Source: Balanoglossus misakiensis (lineage: Eukaryota; Hemichordata). Taken from it: a stretch of DNA of 64,000 nt. The stretch's first letter is position 1; each line of letters opens with the position of its first letter. Below, piece by piece: positions 1 to 13,397 of this stretch. The position numbers and the translations under genes were made by a program. The notes beneath the pieces were generated by a model. That model was not told where the DNA came from. It saw only the letters and a list, made by a program, of their open reading frames with translations, and did not search any database. The stretch is taken from NCBI GenBank assembly GCA_040954595.2, contig CM082577.2:12214001-12278000 (forward strand), given 5' to 3'.

Positions 1-2731
1 AGTATCGTCAACTCAACTGTACAATAAATCCTGATTTGTGGAGAACATTTAATCAGGCAACTAACTGTTTACAGTTTTCAGTGAGTACAATGTGGTCACT
101 TGACTTGTAGTCTAGAATCTAGGCTCAAGTATTTTTTTAAACTATTAAAGTATGGAGCCTCACAAAGAAACACACGAGTCCAGATTCTTGACCACTTGAT
201 TTGTGTCACTGTAAATAGACAGTGACCTGATCTCCGCTGTATTCGAGTCAGCCATTCTTGGTGTCAAGGGTCGGCTGCTTTCTTGCATTGTTTATGGATT
301 CCCACGAATCCCTAACCCTAAATTGTTTACATAGCTGCATAAACATGATCAACAACTGTTCCAAGCAGTTTAAAAGTCTGCATCCCAAGGGGGACGTTGA
401 ATCCTCATGGTATTTCAATTACACACTGGTCCAAGTTCTTCAGTGACTGCAGCTGTCAGTGACGAACGCTGAAATGTTACGCACAGTATAAAACAGTACT
501 GTAGTATGTTATTAATGCTTTGAAAACTATATTTTTCGCTGTCAATATGTGGCATGGTATTTTTATGATTTTCACGCATTTCTCCCTATTTTTCCCCTTA
601 ATTCTAGTCAAAGTGGACATAATTTTCCATTATCTGCAGGTCTTGATCAAAAAATTTAGCACAAAAATGTGGTAAAAGTATCAGGTTAGTTTGGTTAAAA
701 ATGACGACAATGTGACTATATCAATGAGAGGGTTAAAAGATGTTTTAAAAGTAAAAGGGAAGGCTTTCCTTTGTTGCCATCGGTATATTGAACAAAATGA
801 ATTTCATATGTCCATAGCACTTTCCTATACAGATGCATTCTGGGAACTTTCGCCATCGGTGGTGAATGTTATTAAAAAAATCGCAGATGAAAAGCTGTAG
901 CTGGAGGGAGTGCAGTGGGATATGGCCACTGTCAATGGACTGCATTTTGGCGGCTTATGTAAGACATCTTTTACCGACGCTCACAATGAGGTATTTTTAA
1001 GAGAGAGGAAGGGATAATCCAACATGGAAACCAAGAAAGAGACCCTGTAGCTGGTTGTTTGGTTGCTTAGGGGAAAATAGCCATCTTGACATCACCATCT
1101 ATGGTACATTATACATGTACCAATAATATACCCAATGCACACATATGCCAATACCATTTGAACATATATAGTATAGATTTTAAAAACAAGGTGTACGCAT
1201 GTTATGTATGTACATGTAGTTTAAAGATACATGTAGCACAGTCCATTATGCTCAGTCAGAGTATCTGTATTGACATATTGTTTCAAAAATAGACATGTTC
1301 ATCATGCATCAGATCACTAGTTGGTTTCCCATAAATTTGCCTGTCATTGAGAAATGGACATGTTTGGACTGATACATGTACATGTATATTGTATTTGTAG
1401 TCTTTTAAAAGAAATTATCCACCGTACAGATGTATTCACCACCTTTTTACAGCCCTGGACAATTGCGCTTGCTGGTTACAGTGTTACACTTACAGCCAAA
1501 GAAAATGGTTTTAGTGTGGTAATTAATTCATGAAGTGTTTTCAGTTTCAGTTTGTATTTGTTCTTTTTATGGAAAACTACACATGGAGATTTGAGAGGAA
1601 AACTATTAAATTTTGAATGTCAGTGAAACTTTTGGTATAAAGAAGAAGTTAAAGCCCCTATAGCTGCCAAATTACACATATTTTTTTCCCCACAGTAAAA
1701 TACTTCAAATATATTCCCTATCCTCTAAAATGACCACTATTAAGCCATATTACTTCAATGCATTTGCATCAGTTTGTCATCTCTTTGCTGGTCTGGTCTC
1801 CTTCACTGCTGTACAATAATGCTGCAATAGCAGAGCACACAGCCAGCAGAGCATTGTAAAAACTACAATGTACTCTCACTGTTGTAACTCACTGTCATAC
1901 TTAAGCCTTATGCAGACCAGCTGAGCTTGGCTTGGATTGGGTAGCCGGTGGAGTAGGTTTGTGTCACTGGAATCTATCCAAGATAACAGTTTAACTGCTT
2001 CAAGGACCCAATTTGTGCGAGCAAGTCGTGAACAATGGTTCAAGGTAGCTCCAAATGGGAGTTTCACATCTGACAAGTGTGATCTTAATTAGCAATCCAC
2101 AAAGAAACAGCTTCTTTTCATGTTTGTTTCATTGTTTGATATATTGACTGGTGATAGTCCATTTGGACTTTGAAGGGTTTCCGGGGTCGCAGAGATAAGC
2201 GGCTATTATGACTGTTTTTACAAAACCAGTTGTCATCATAACAAACCCCGCTAAGTAACCATTGGAGGAATTTGAACAGCTAAAAGACTGAGTGAGTAAA
2301 ACCTACAGCTGTGCCGGGGCTAAGTTGCAGTTGTCCAATGTCACCATTTTGTCAGTAATTTGGGAATCGAAAATATCCATCATGTCCCTGAAGCAAATCA
2401 TGATTATGAAGTTCTGTGCCTACCAAAAAATGTATAACATTCAGCTTGTGTACATATTCAGTTCTAATCACCTGTGGTATTTTCCATTGTACCTCTACTG
2501 AGATACCACTTTTCCCACTGTGTTTCCAAGATACATCTTTTCTGTAGTCCTGCGCAAACCCAACAGGTGTTTGTGAGTTCAGGACATTCAGTGTTGTGGG
2601 GAAACAATGTATGAACTTCAGTCAACATCGTTGTAGAGGTATACTTCTAATTTTCAGAATTAAACTTCTCAAAGTGTAGGTACAAGTTGATAGTATAACA
2701 AGGTACATTTACTGGGGGGAGGGGGGGGGGG
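1..2731. other. non-coding stretch, no supported exon
   Basis: Both strands contain only short chance open frames without recognisable domains, splice-site context or codon bias. AT-rich sequence with scattered acatgtacatgta motifs (for example near 1374). An imperfect foldback lies at about 108-192. If the sulfotransferase exon at 12761 belongs to a gene starting outside the window, this may be intron. Confidence 0.5.
108..192. repeat. imperfect foldback, GTCTAGAATC family
   Basis: The left arm tagtctagaatctaggctc and the right arm gagtccagattcttgacca are imperfect inverted repeats around an AT-rich centre. Related elements lie at 8896-8963 and near 42084-42250. An old, non-coding foldback copy. 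Confidence 0.5.
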
Positions 2732-2815
2732 TAGCCTAGTACCTCGGCATATTTTGTCCGCTTTGCTTCCAAAGTTTTGGAAGCAAAGAGGACAAAATAC
2801 GGCTAGGACTAGGCT
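2732..2815. repeat. compact foldback, TTTTGTCCGCTTTGC family
   Basis: The sequence runs tagcctagt, attttgtccgctttgcttcc, then its inverse ggaagcaaagaggacaaaat and actaggct, giving a hairpin with almost no loop. It is flanked on both sides by long G runs (2714-2731 and 2816-2829). Relatives occur at 8403-8491, 20093-20143, 20452-20494, 23884-24262 and 38685-38746. Confidence 0.75.
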
Positions 2816-2829
2816 TGGGGGGGGGGGGC

Positions 2830-5800
2830 ATTTTCAATGTCACTCCTGATCTTGAAGTGTCTGGTGATGTAAAAATGAATAAACAAGAAAGTTCAATTAC
2901 AATTCCAAAGTCAATGGATACCGGCAGACGTAACTTATAGGCTGCGTTGTAAATTGTACATGTAGTTTGTTGGAATCAAAGGAACTTGGGTACTTTCCTC
3001 TCGGCCTGCTTGTGCATTTTCTGAAAATTTGACACTTCCTGTTATGCATACATTTCTGGTTTCTGCCACACAACATCCGTTTTGTCTCAACCAGAAATCT
3101 TCTCTGAAGCCACAATCTACCTGTAAACAGTATCTTATCAGCCAGAACCAAGTCATTGGGGTTATCATGATATCCTGTGCCAACAGAACTGTTCATAGAT
3201 TATCTAATCACTGTGTGTATGATGTACTTTGTGCCAGCTTTGGAATGGACAATACCAGCATCTGTGTACTGCACAGCAAATATTTTAATGTGGTTTACTG
3301 GCTTTGTCAACAAGTTGAGCCCAACTTGTTTGATGAGCGGTTAGGGTATGTCCATAAATGCTATACAGCCTTGCTGTTTGGCCATGGTCAGTGTCGTAGG
3401 TCGTGACCTTCTGACCTTGTACGAGAAATTCATTGAGATGCAGCCACGACGCGATTTTCTGATGGGTGTAGATCCTTGTTGTTTAGAATCAGTGTCTTCG
3501 AAATGACAGTCGAAGTGTTCGATAGAAAAGGAGCTTGTGCCCACAAATGCACAAATTTAAGGTTATGAAGCAGATGTCTGTTATGGCATACCCATGAGAG
3601 CGGTAAAATCTAAAATTACCACAGTGGGTCAACTTTCAAAACTAACAATTTTATTGACACAACAATGGCCAGACCAAACCGGATGGTCTGTTTCAATCAA
3701 GTGCAATTTTATACACGGGAGGTTTGTAATTTGTTGACCCACATTTCTGATCATGCACATGTACACTTGTCTTCATGATTGTCGGTTTTCAGTTCATCAA
3801 ACACAAGTCGCTTTGATCACACTGTGTTTATCGACAAGACATGACTTCAAGACTGCAAGTTTGGAAGTCTAGAAACAGGTGATGGATCATGTAGCATCAC
3901 AAATCAAGAGCTGCAGTTAAACCTGAACCAGAGATGCAAGCCTGTCCACTCAGGTCACATAACTGTGACAAAAATGTTCATGACACTGTTGTATCCCAAT
4001 GCATCGGCAAGATTGAGAGTACCATTTGTCTATTCAAAAAATATCCCCCATGAGTACAAATCTAAATTTGCAATCTGTCCAACTTGTTAGTTTTATTTCA
4101 AAATTAAAAGCAGAAGTTATAAAATTTAAGACAGTGTTTGTGTAAAATTTTGGTGGGGCACTACCTGCAGCGAAACCAAAAACTTAAAGGTCATAAACAT
4201 TTACTTTCTGGCCATGAATCTACCAGTGAGAGGCAGAGAATGTTTTCAAATAAAGATGCTTGTATATTTTCAAACACGGTTGGTTTGGGATCATTGCATT
4301 GGCTTCTTTCAGACATACATCACTGTTTTACGAGAACTGTACCAGAACTTTACATGAAACACTCTTCACGTATGACTTCAGCGTTTGAATTTCACACCAT
4401 GGACTTTCACACATCCATGCTTAGACCACCTTGTGTTATTTCAAAATTTCCATCTATAAGTCTTTGCTGTGTCTTCAGTGAAGTTAGAAGCAGGTGAATT
4501 GGATTTCTAATTTTTGTGTGTGTGAAAATGAACTGATCATATTTGCCTAGTTGCCTGTTGAAGAGTTTTGATTGTAATGTACATTTGCATACATGTAGCA
4601 CCAAACCCTTTGCTACAGCACTGCAGTTGTGCCTACCAAAGAGCCATGATTATCTGGCAACAAGCATGACTCATACAGATTTGCAAGACATGATTTCACA
4701 GTTAGAGAGCATTGACGGGGCAATAAAAAAAGCCATTACAGATATTGGTGCATGTTGAAGTAGTTGTTGAGATCCGCGTGTTGGAAATAACTTCGTGTTT
4801 AGTGCGTCCGCCCTTTCAAGTGTTTGTTGTCAGTGCGTTTCAAGTGGGAGACCTCAAGAGTTATTTTGTTGTTGTGGATTTGTCATTAATGGGGGAAAAA
4901 GAGTGAAGTAGAAAAAGAAAACAGAGTACTTTGTAGCTCAATGAAACCTACACCGGTACCCAGGTGAAAAAGGAAATTGCCAAGAGATTACATGTACTCA
5001 TATTTTTGCCACAGTTACAACCACATACACATGTAAAACTAAGGGCTAGAGGATTGTACATGTACGCTATGCAGACATTTGAAGTTTGATTTCATGTCAA
5101 AGATTTGTAAATCGTTGAGTCACAATTCCCTCACATGATGTACTCATGCATTATTTGCATACCATTTCTTGACAAACATTATTTTCTTATGATCTTCTGA
5201 GTTGACCTGAAATCTCTTAATATTTTCATTTGTCTATACATGTAGTTGTCTGCAGTTGTTGTTTAAAGATTTGTATGTCCCATATTTATATTTTACTTGT
5301 CTTGGGGAATTACTTGTAGGAAAGTACACTGTACATGTACATTTACAGTCAGTAGGTTTGCTGGCATACCAGCAGAGAGACTCATTATGTATTCAAACAG
5401 CAAAACGTGTAGTACATGTATCTCCATATTTTTTTGTATTCAGCCACTCCTTGGTCTTATCTCTTGTACAAAACACTTTCTGGGTTGTGAAATTATGTGA
5501 TATATTAACACTTTGAATGTTTTTATCATGCACGCAGGAGAAATCAATAGTGACCCTTCCCCTAGTAGAGTTTTGTCTAATGCCTTGATTGGTTAAGCCA
5601 ATGTGGTTGCATCCATCTGCAGAGAAATTAACCATATACTTGCTGAAATTGAAATGTTTTCATTTGTACAAAGGTCCTTAATAACAAATTATATTTTAAA
5701 CATGAGATATGATAAACGGTCAGTTGCCATGGCAGCTCTGGCAAAGTTCATATATGAAAAACAAACTGCCAATAAAATACATTTTATGAAAGTTAATGTA

Positions 5801-6963
5801 GTTTCATGTATAATTTCTTCCCATCAAGGCATTGTTAGTTAACGGTTGCAAGGGTGGAGACTAGTCATGCATGTTCCAGTGAAGATAATATACTCAAAGA
5901 TGACTTATATTATAGGCTGTGCATCTGTAATTTAAATTGTCCAATTGTCAACTCAGGCAGATTTAAAAAATAATGGAGGATCCTTGCCTAATGAGTTATT
6001 AAGAATTGCTTGTGAAGGGAGATTTTTTTCCTGGTTGAAACCTTGGGAACGTTTTTGATTCACGCCCACAGATGTAGAATCAGTCTTTGCAAATTGCTTT
6101 TGAGACTCGGATCTTGCTTGCTGGATGCTCAGGGCCAAGAAGTCACAAGAAGAGAGGTGTTGTATGACATTTACAAATCAAAATGTGGAAATTGCCAGGT
6201 CTTGTAGTCTGCCTGTCGATCTAGACTACCGGGTTTAGCTGCGATGCCATGCCAAGGTGAATTTGAAATGTAGCCTTTTTGCATTTTGTCATGACCTGTG
6301 TGCTCCACATAGCTGCAAAGTCTATCGTTGCACAAATTTGAGGAAGAAAAATGAGAAAATGTTTTCATCCTCAGACGGTGTTTTGAATACAAATTAATGA
6401 GATCAGCAAAGACCATTAGTGTGTAGGTTACGTGATTCGTGTCGTCTAAAACCTGAACCCCGGTGCGTGTCTGTTACTTTTGACGTGTTTGTTCCATCCG
6501 AGGAGACTGCAGAAAATGATATTAAAATCACTCATTCGCTGATCTTCTACGTGATTAGAGGTACAGTGAAGCTTGATTTTTAAACAAAGACAACCAAAAA
6601 CTGTTCTCTGTCACCATATATTAATTTATAATCTGCGTCTTCTGAGAGCACCATATGTGAGCCAGATGATCATGGCTCAGGTATTTTACGAAATTGCCTC
6701 CCTGTGTTCATGAGTATGGCCTTGATGAACGGAATTGGCAGTTTGTAAACAGCACATCATAGATTTATGCATTGATGAAATTGAGCTTTGTTTATGCCAA
6801 ATTTTATTCACAAATTTGTGTTATAAGTACATGTACAGTGTTGTGTAAATTAATTAAAAATAATAGATGACCCTAGTATGAAGCCGAAAGGATTTTTAAC
6901 GGTGTATCACAAATCACCTAGATTTCTACTCCATTAATCTGGAAAGATGAAAAAATAGAAAAT
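2830..6963. other. non-coding stretch, no supported exon
   Basis: Contains open frames of up to about 125 codons (for example 3029-3406 + and 4138-4497 +), but none shows a recognisable domain, a signal peptide followed by a sensible mature region, or matching splice sites. Treated as intronic or intergenic. Confidence 0.45.
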
Positions 6964-6964
6964 T

Positions 6965-7010
6965 AGAATTTTAATAGGGATAAGGTAAGAATTTTAATAG
7001 GGATAAGGTA
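6965..7010 (+). repeat. 23-bp direct duplication
   Basis: The unit agaattttaatagggataa plus ggta occurs twice back to back (6965-6987 and 6988-7010). It lies about 50 bp left of the 421-bp element at 7062. Confidence 0.8.
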
Positions 7011-7061
7011 CGCCATGAAGTACTTGTAACATGTCATTTAAAATATTGAGGCAGTGGGTGA

Positions 7062-7482
7062 TACAGTGCAGCTTAGGAATAGCTTTCCAATTTGCTAACA
7101 ACTTGCTGACACGGTGTTTATAATGGGCCAGCTCAGTGTTAGCCTGTGTGTTCCAAGTGTTACAAAGGTGTGAATCTGCTGGCCCTGGCACTTGGCATTG
7201 TTCAGTGTTAGCACCTTGGCGCACCCTATTGTTTTGGCACACAGTGTTAGCCTGTGTGTTCCAAGTGTTACAAAGGTGTGAATCTGTTGGCCCTGGCACT
7301 TGGCATTGTTCAGTGTTAGCACCTTGGCACACCCTATTGTTTTGGAACACCCCAGTTAAACACAAGCCCAATAGGTGCTAATTAGAGCGCCAATAGGGTG
7401 CCAACCCAGAGTTGACCCAGTGTTTAAACAGAGCTGACCCAGTGTTGGTGCAGTTGGAAAGCTATTCCTAAGCTGCACTGTA
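7062..7482. mobile_element. 421-bp element with 29-bp perfect terminal inverted repeats
   Basis: The left end tacagtgcagcttaggaata (continuing to 7090) is the exact inverse of 7454-7482. Between the ends lies a 108-bp tandem duplication (copies starting at 7134 and 7242, nearly identical) rich in cagtgttagc and ccaagtgttac, then further degenerate cagtgtt motifs. There is no coding capacity: the 80-125 codon open frames only read through the repeat. Size and termini fit a non-autonomous DNA transposon (MITE). I could not settle a target-site duplication beyond a possible TA. Confidence 0.75.
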
Positions 7483-8402
7483 TTTGTGAAGTACTTTGCA
7501 AAGCGCAGATTTCATTTGGAATAGCTGCGAACGATTCAAGTATTTCACAAGTAGAACACAAAACGTGCCAAGTACAGACCTATAATATAAAACCCTTCAT
7601 ATGATGTCAAGGCTAAAGTTCATTGCGACCTACAATTCACTTATGGGAGAATATGGGTCAATTTGCATGTATATTGGTGCCAAATTTGTTCCAGGGCCGC
7701 GCGACAACCATCCAATTAGATTTGATCGTTAGAAATGTTGCCTGGCCAAGCAAACACAGGAGAAGAGAGTTTGGTTACAAAAAAAGGGAACTGGCATTTT
7801 TTTAGAGAGCGACCCCCACAACCAACATTGTGGCAAGCATGTGGACATTGCAATAACAGGAATCCACAGGAGGGCCATTCAGACCAAATATTATTGTGTA
7901 CTGGGGACCCAGAGTGTATCCACTGATTGTTGATATATAGACGGCAAAGGCCGCATTTCTGAGCAGACTTTCTTGAGACTTTCCCTTGATTTGTGACCCA
8001 TTTAGATCCTTGGCGTTTGTAAATACGCCAGTTCGCAGCCAGCCGACCGCCCCAAAGGGGGAATAAAGCCACATAAAGCCGGGAAGGAAAGAAGCCCTCA
8101 GCCGTTTCTAGTTAGGATCCAGCCAGTGTTTTTTGCCAGTGAGAAAGAACAGACCCGTAGATATGGGTCATTAACTTGAAATGGTCGGTAGATTTATGGC
8201 TAAATATCCAAATAAACAATTTGCAAGTGCAGGGAGTGATCATGACTGCAGATTTTGGTGGGTGTTGAAATGGGGCGATTATCTCCTCAGAGAATAATCA
8301 GCTGGCAAGAGTTGTTGTCTGCTGGTAGTACTTGGAGTGGTGGTGTGTGTGTGTGTGCCCTGCTGATAAAACCTGTCCACATCTCTTTGCGTCTCTATCA
8401 GC
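7483..8402. other. non-coding stretch, no supported exon
   Basis: The overlapping short open frames on both strands around 7623-8074 show no known domain. A short GT run lies at about 8342-8356. Nothing else recognised. Confidence 0.4.
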
Positions 8403-8491
8403 TAGTATCTGGCTGTATTTTTTTTTCTGCTTTACTGCCGAAGCTAGTTATACTTGTAGAAACAAAGCGGACAAAATACGACTAGATACTA
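8403..8491. repeat. foldback, TTTTGTCCGCTTTGC family, diverged
   Basis: Outer arms tagtatctggctgtatttt and aaaatacgactagatacta are inverse to one another. The aaagcggacaaaatac core is the same as in the 2732 and 23884 elements, but here the ends carry tagtatct instead of tagcctag, as in the 38685 copy. Confidence 0.6.
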
Positions 8492-8895
8492 GACAACATG
8501 CATGTCTCTACATACAGTAATGGTGTCGGCCACGATCCTCTTTTGGATTTCTGGGGTCACGAACTCAACATCTTCACCTGAGCATCTTTCAGACATGGGT
8601 AGATAACAGTTCTGAGTTCACAAAGCCAGGAATCGGAAAGATTCGGCACTGAAATTCTTTTTAAAATCAGGTTATGTCATTGACTGTTTCTCTAGATCCT
8701 ACTAGGCCAAGCCACAGTAACACCAGGATAGGAAAATGCATATTCTAGGCTATGTTTTTTGTGTGTGTGGATATTCAGTTTGGCCTCTGGTCCTCACATG
8801 TAGTTGTCTGGCCATCTTTAGTTTTATTTCCAAAGATTTCATGGACGGTGACTGGAAAGTGAGATGTGAGATGGCTGAATACATACTCGTGCAAT

Positions 8896-8963
8896 GTCTA
8901 GAATCCAGACTTCTATTTTAAAGTGGAGCGTAGTGAAAAAGCACAGGAGTCTGGATTCTAGAC
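8896..8963. repeat. foldback, GTCTAGAATCCAGAC family
   Basis: gtctagaatccagac at 8896-8910 is the exact inverse of gtctggattctagac at 8949-8963, around a 38-bp centre. This is the cleanest copy of the family in the window. Confidence 0.75.
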
Positions 8964-11900
8964 TGGATGTACACTCCATAACATTTCCACTGATATATGC
9001 CTTGTAACACTGAGCATAGAGCGTGTCAGCATGGCAACGATTGACCACCTTCTATTTAAACGCCAAAAGTAAAGTCTACAGCTATTAATTTCACCCAGAC
9101 AAAACTTTCTGTCAAAATAACAAATTGAGAAATATAACCACGGTTTTAGTAAAATCATGATTTCAGTGTGCTGTACTGGCGTTCCCCTTCAAAACAAAAT
9201 GTATTAAAATGTCAAATATGGACCTTTTTTTCCATTTTAAAATTCTGATGATAACTGATGAATAAATAAAATGAGATAGTTTACCCATGAAAAGTTGAAT
9301 AAATTCTGCCTCACCCATAGGAGCTATTTTCTAGAGCTGTTATCGCATGAGAGATATGAAACACAATTTATTATCATTGTTCTCTCCTGTGGCCTTGCTT
9401 GCAAAGCCAGCCAGTGTTTGCAACCATTCAGTGGTTATTACAAGTGAACCAGAACTATTCCAACCATGCAGAATTCAGGGTTTTGTAGCTCAGCTTAAAT
9501 TTCACTGCAGGCCATTGTCTGCTGTTTTTCTCATCAACGAAATCAGATGCAACTGTGCATGTATTGCTGTTCATTCGGAGATATTGGCTTTATATGTTTG
9601 CTAATTATTTGATAGCTAATAAAAAAGGTAGTCATTTTGTCGTGATCACTTGGATCTTTGCAAAATTCCAATATGTAAAAAAATTCTCAACAATTTCAGC
9701 CATGTGTAGGTCTATAGATGAATAAGAAAAAACAAATAGGTTTTCAGCCAAAATTTCCGCAAAATAGTGGAAAAAACGCAAAATGTGGGACATTTTATCC
9801 CGCGCATGTCGAAAATCACCAAGGAGAGTGTATTACGTTTGCTGTAGAGCATAGAGCATGAGACTGCTGATTGATGGTGTAGAGTTCAATGGCTGACATA
9901 CTGTCAGCCCAGAGAAAATTAATTTGATACACAGCAGCTTTTCAAAACAGAAAGACACCCAGATAAAGTACAAAGAGCAGTGACCTGCTGTATTTGAATT
10001 GAGTTCCTGCAGGCATGATGTTTTCACCTCAAAATGGCCACTGTCATTTTCAAGGCGTTCCAGGGAGGTCCATTCAGTGGAGAAACGGGGTCAGCTTGTG
10101 TTCTTGTGTCAGGGTTCTCGGGAAAGGAAATGGTTTGTAGAGATTATAGGGATTTGGAGAAAGTAAACAAATGTGTTCTGGGGGACACAATGTGCTTGTT
10201 AGGCTGTCTATGACATCTACATGTAGTATCTTGAAGTATTTTGTCACCTTTGATTCCAATGACATTGTATGGTGATTCTGTCTTGCATAAATGATAAAGT
10301 CCAAAAATCCAACGAGATTGAGAGAAAATAGAATTTATACAAAAGGCAACCTGAAGTCGATAGGCCCTCCATGCACCCCAATGCACCTGGTTTTTAGACA
10401 GAATGTTGTCAGAATCAAACAGAAACATTTGAAATCGCTGCACTCTTTCCAGCATGCAAGCAACTACAATGATGTATAGTACTTTCTGAGGTCGCCACGC
10501 TATAGCCCCCATTCAGGCGGCCAAGGGGAGTGGGGCACATGTACATTGTAGGGCAGTGGGTGCGAAGCGAGTGTCCCCCCCACAATAAATTCAATAATGC
10601 ATAACGGACCAACTGCACTGAAGACAAGAGGTTGAACTAGACTCAAGTACAATGATCAATACAATTTGTATGTAAATAGTATAAGGTCCCCACGACCCAG
10701 ATTCTTGTATGGCTTCCTCTATACAAATATGGTTGACTGTACACATTATACCATCTCCACAAAATGAGATAGCATTATCCATTATGATTTAAAAACAAAG
10801 CACTGGATGTTCTCTGCTGTGATGTTGTTGCATCCGCCCTCCATTGTCATTGTAACGTGACCAGTTTTTTTTTAAATGGTGGGAAATATAAAATGAGGTA
10901 AAAAGAATTGTAAATTCCTACATGTATTCCGTCACAACGGACTGTTGTCAGTTGCAGGCAGTATCATTTCATCGAAAGAATATCCGAGAAAATTGGGAGA
11001 TATTTTGTGATTGAATGATAAACATCTCTTCTAGATGTAGCATGATCCATATGATACAATATACTCCTATTAAAATACACTCGCAGATCTACATGTACGT
11101 ATGATAAATAGAGATATACATGTGTAGATTATGCAGGCAAAATTTTCCTTAACGTTTCAACCACTTGTACTTCATGTACAATCAAATTCAAATAAAACCA
11201 AATGAGAATACTGGTACCAGAAAATGAAAGGTGGTTTAATAGGTCTGTTCTTGTCACTTGTGCATTTTACAACGTTTGATCTCAGTCTCTTCGTAAATGC
11301 AGAATAAAAGAGACACATGAGAAAGTCAGCATGCGAAGGCAGTACCCGGTAATAAAATCAAGCAGTTGATTCCTTCAGTGTGCATTTTTAGGCCACATGA
11401 CATCAATTGATTTCAAAAGGCTTTAAAAATGGATCCATGGCGACATTATCTCCAGAGAAAACTTTGAAAGCCTCGTGTAATAAGAAGTCCACTGTTGAGG
11501 AAATTATAGTCCTCTTTTTATTCAGATAGATTGAAATGCCAGTGTAATTATGAAAGATGGAAATTTCCAAAATGAACAAGGAGAGTGAAATTTCCAATAT
11601 CAGTTATCATTAATTATTAAACAAAGCTGTCAATGGAAACTCTCGTATACTATAAAATGTCTAGAACCAACACAAATGAAAGGCATCATGGGTAATGCTG
11701 CGATCAATTCTTGAGGCAAGGAAAGCCATATTTTTTTATTAATTTCAAATCCTACGATTTTCAAGAGCAGGGGCTCTGAAGTGTTCCATTCAGCATGTTG
11801 ATATGGATATGTGATCTGTATACTCCTCCGCAAAGATCTTCTTCTTCCTTCGGCTATTCCTGTTGTGTAGAAATTTCAGAAGAATATAAATAATTGAATG

Positions 11901-12760
11901 TTTTTTTTCCACACTTATCAGGGAATTGAGTCAGTTTCTTTTTTTACCCCCACGTACAGAGCATTTGCAATGTATATGTGCACCCATGCCAAGGTGTGGT
12001 AACCATGGTTACAGCACAGAAGTAACCAGCAGTTACTACATATAGTTCTGCTTCACCGGCTGCAAAATATTTCCTCCAGATAGTTTCATTTTTTTTTTTT
12101 CGTTTAAAAATCGCTCAAAATTACTTAATGCAAATTAGAATACTTTGTGTGTTTGCTATAAATAAAATAAAATAAATATCATTCCAGAAAGCATAATATA
12201 TGTCTTTTCAAAAGCAGTTAACTCAGATTGTTGTATTTGGGGAAATTACCCTTATCAGTAGTTTGTCGTATGTGTGTCTTTGAGGTTTGGGAAATTTCTG
12301 TATTTCAATTTTGCCGAGATAAAATATTCAAACCGTCTATAGTTGTTTTCATAAGGAGGGTGTTTTCTGAAGAACTATTACTGATAAATCATTTCAGATG
12401 AAATGATTATGATTGCTTCCATCTAGAAAGTCAAAAATTCTTTTAGAAATTTGCATTGTTGAAATTTGTTTGTTTCTGGTTACATGAATAGGAGTAGAAA
12501 GGGGGGAAATGAACAGAAAGATGACAATCTTGTGCTCAAAATTAATAATGTGTGCAAATTCAAAGAAGCATTACACCAGAAAGATAGAATATGCAAACAG
12601 GAGTGTAGTGTAAATTGTAACATTGTACTTATATAATGAAATGGTGTTAAATACATGTACATGTAAGATTGCTGGGCTGAAGTCATCTACAACTGAGTGC
12701 AGGTCAAATCTGAAGACACCAACATTCTTCTGATCCCGTATTTTCTCGTATCCTTCACAG
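8964..12760. other. non-coding stretch before the sulfotransferase exon; likely intron at its right end
   Basis: No exon recognised. The right end, 12741-12760, is a pyrimidine-rich tract ending in cttcacag directly before the sulfotransferase coding region, as expected of a splice acceptor, so at least the right end should be intron. I searched this stretch and everything to its left for the upstream HS3ST exon (transmembrane anchor and first nucleotide-binding loop) and did not find it. Confidence 0.5.
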
Positions 12761-13397
12761 GCAACAGATGCCAACGACGACGGAAGGGCAGATCACCATG
12801 GAGAAATCGCCCAGCTATTTTGTGACGCCCGAAGTGCCCAAGCGAGTGTACAACATGTCCAAGGATGTCAAGCTGCTTGTAGTCGTGCGGGAGCCGGTCA
12901 CTCGGGCCATCTCGGACTACACCCAGACGGTCAGCAAGCGCAAGACCAAGCCCTTTGAAGAACTCGTCTTTGTGGGCAACTCCAGCGTGGTGGACACGGC
13001 CTGGGGTGCCGTGCACATCGGCATCTACGCCAAACATTTGGAGAAGTGGCGCCAGTACTTCCCGCTGTCCTCGTTTCTCTTCGTCAACGGCGAGGAGCTG
13101 GTGAGGAACCCGGCGGCCGAGATCGTGCGGGTGCAAAACTTTCTGGGTTTGAAACCGCTCATTTCGGACAAGAATTTCTTTTTCAACCACACCAAGGGCT
13201 TTCCCTGCCTCAAGAAGTTTGAGAACAGCAGCAGCCCGCACTGTCTCGGCAAGACGAAAGGCAGGACGCATCCGACGGTGGACGCGGGCGTCATCAAGCG
13301 ACTCCGCGATTTCTACCGACCGTTCAATGCCAAGTTTTACCAAATGACCGGAATAAACTTTCGCTGGGAGGACGATGTGTACCAGAATAGCAGATGA
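12761..13397 (+). CDS. heparan sulfate 3-O-sulfotransferase, terminal exon (HS3ST3-like)
   Basis: Encodes the C-terminal two-thirds of a Golgi heparan sulfate glucosaminyl 3-O-sulfotransferase, which transfers sulfate from PAPS to position 3 of glucosamine. The exon opens after the acceptor cttcacag in phase 1 and runs about 211 codons to TGA. Family hallmarks, numbered from the Met at 12768: [15 protein letters not shown] (6-20), the PAPS 3'-phosphate motif [13 protein letters not shown] (41-53), [11 protein letters not shown] (84-94), then the disulfide hairpin from GFPCLKK to [13 protein letters not shown] (144-169), and [14 protein letters not shown] (182-195). The wording is closest to the HS3ST2/3/4/6 group rather than HS3ST1. 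The internal Met is not a start: the N-terminal exon with the membrane anchor is not in the window. GC content is much higher than the surroundings. The last nine residues (EDDVYQNSR) extend past the usual C-terminal aromatic motif. Confidence 0.95.

Noticed and set aside
3029-3406. 125-codon open frame
   Set aside because: No recognisable domain, and two minus-strand frames overlap it; consistent with chance.
12687-13343. 218-codon open frame on the minus strand opposite the sulfotransferase exon
   Set aside because: It is a shadow of the GC-rich coding exon; no domain, and the sense strand is a clear HS3ST domain.
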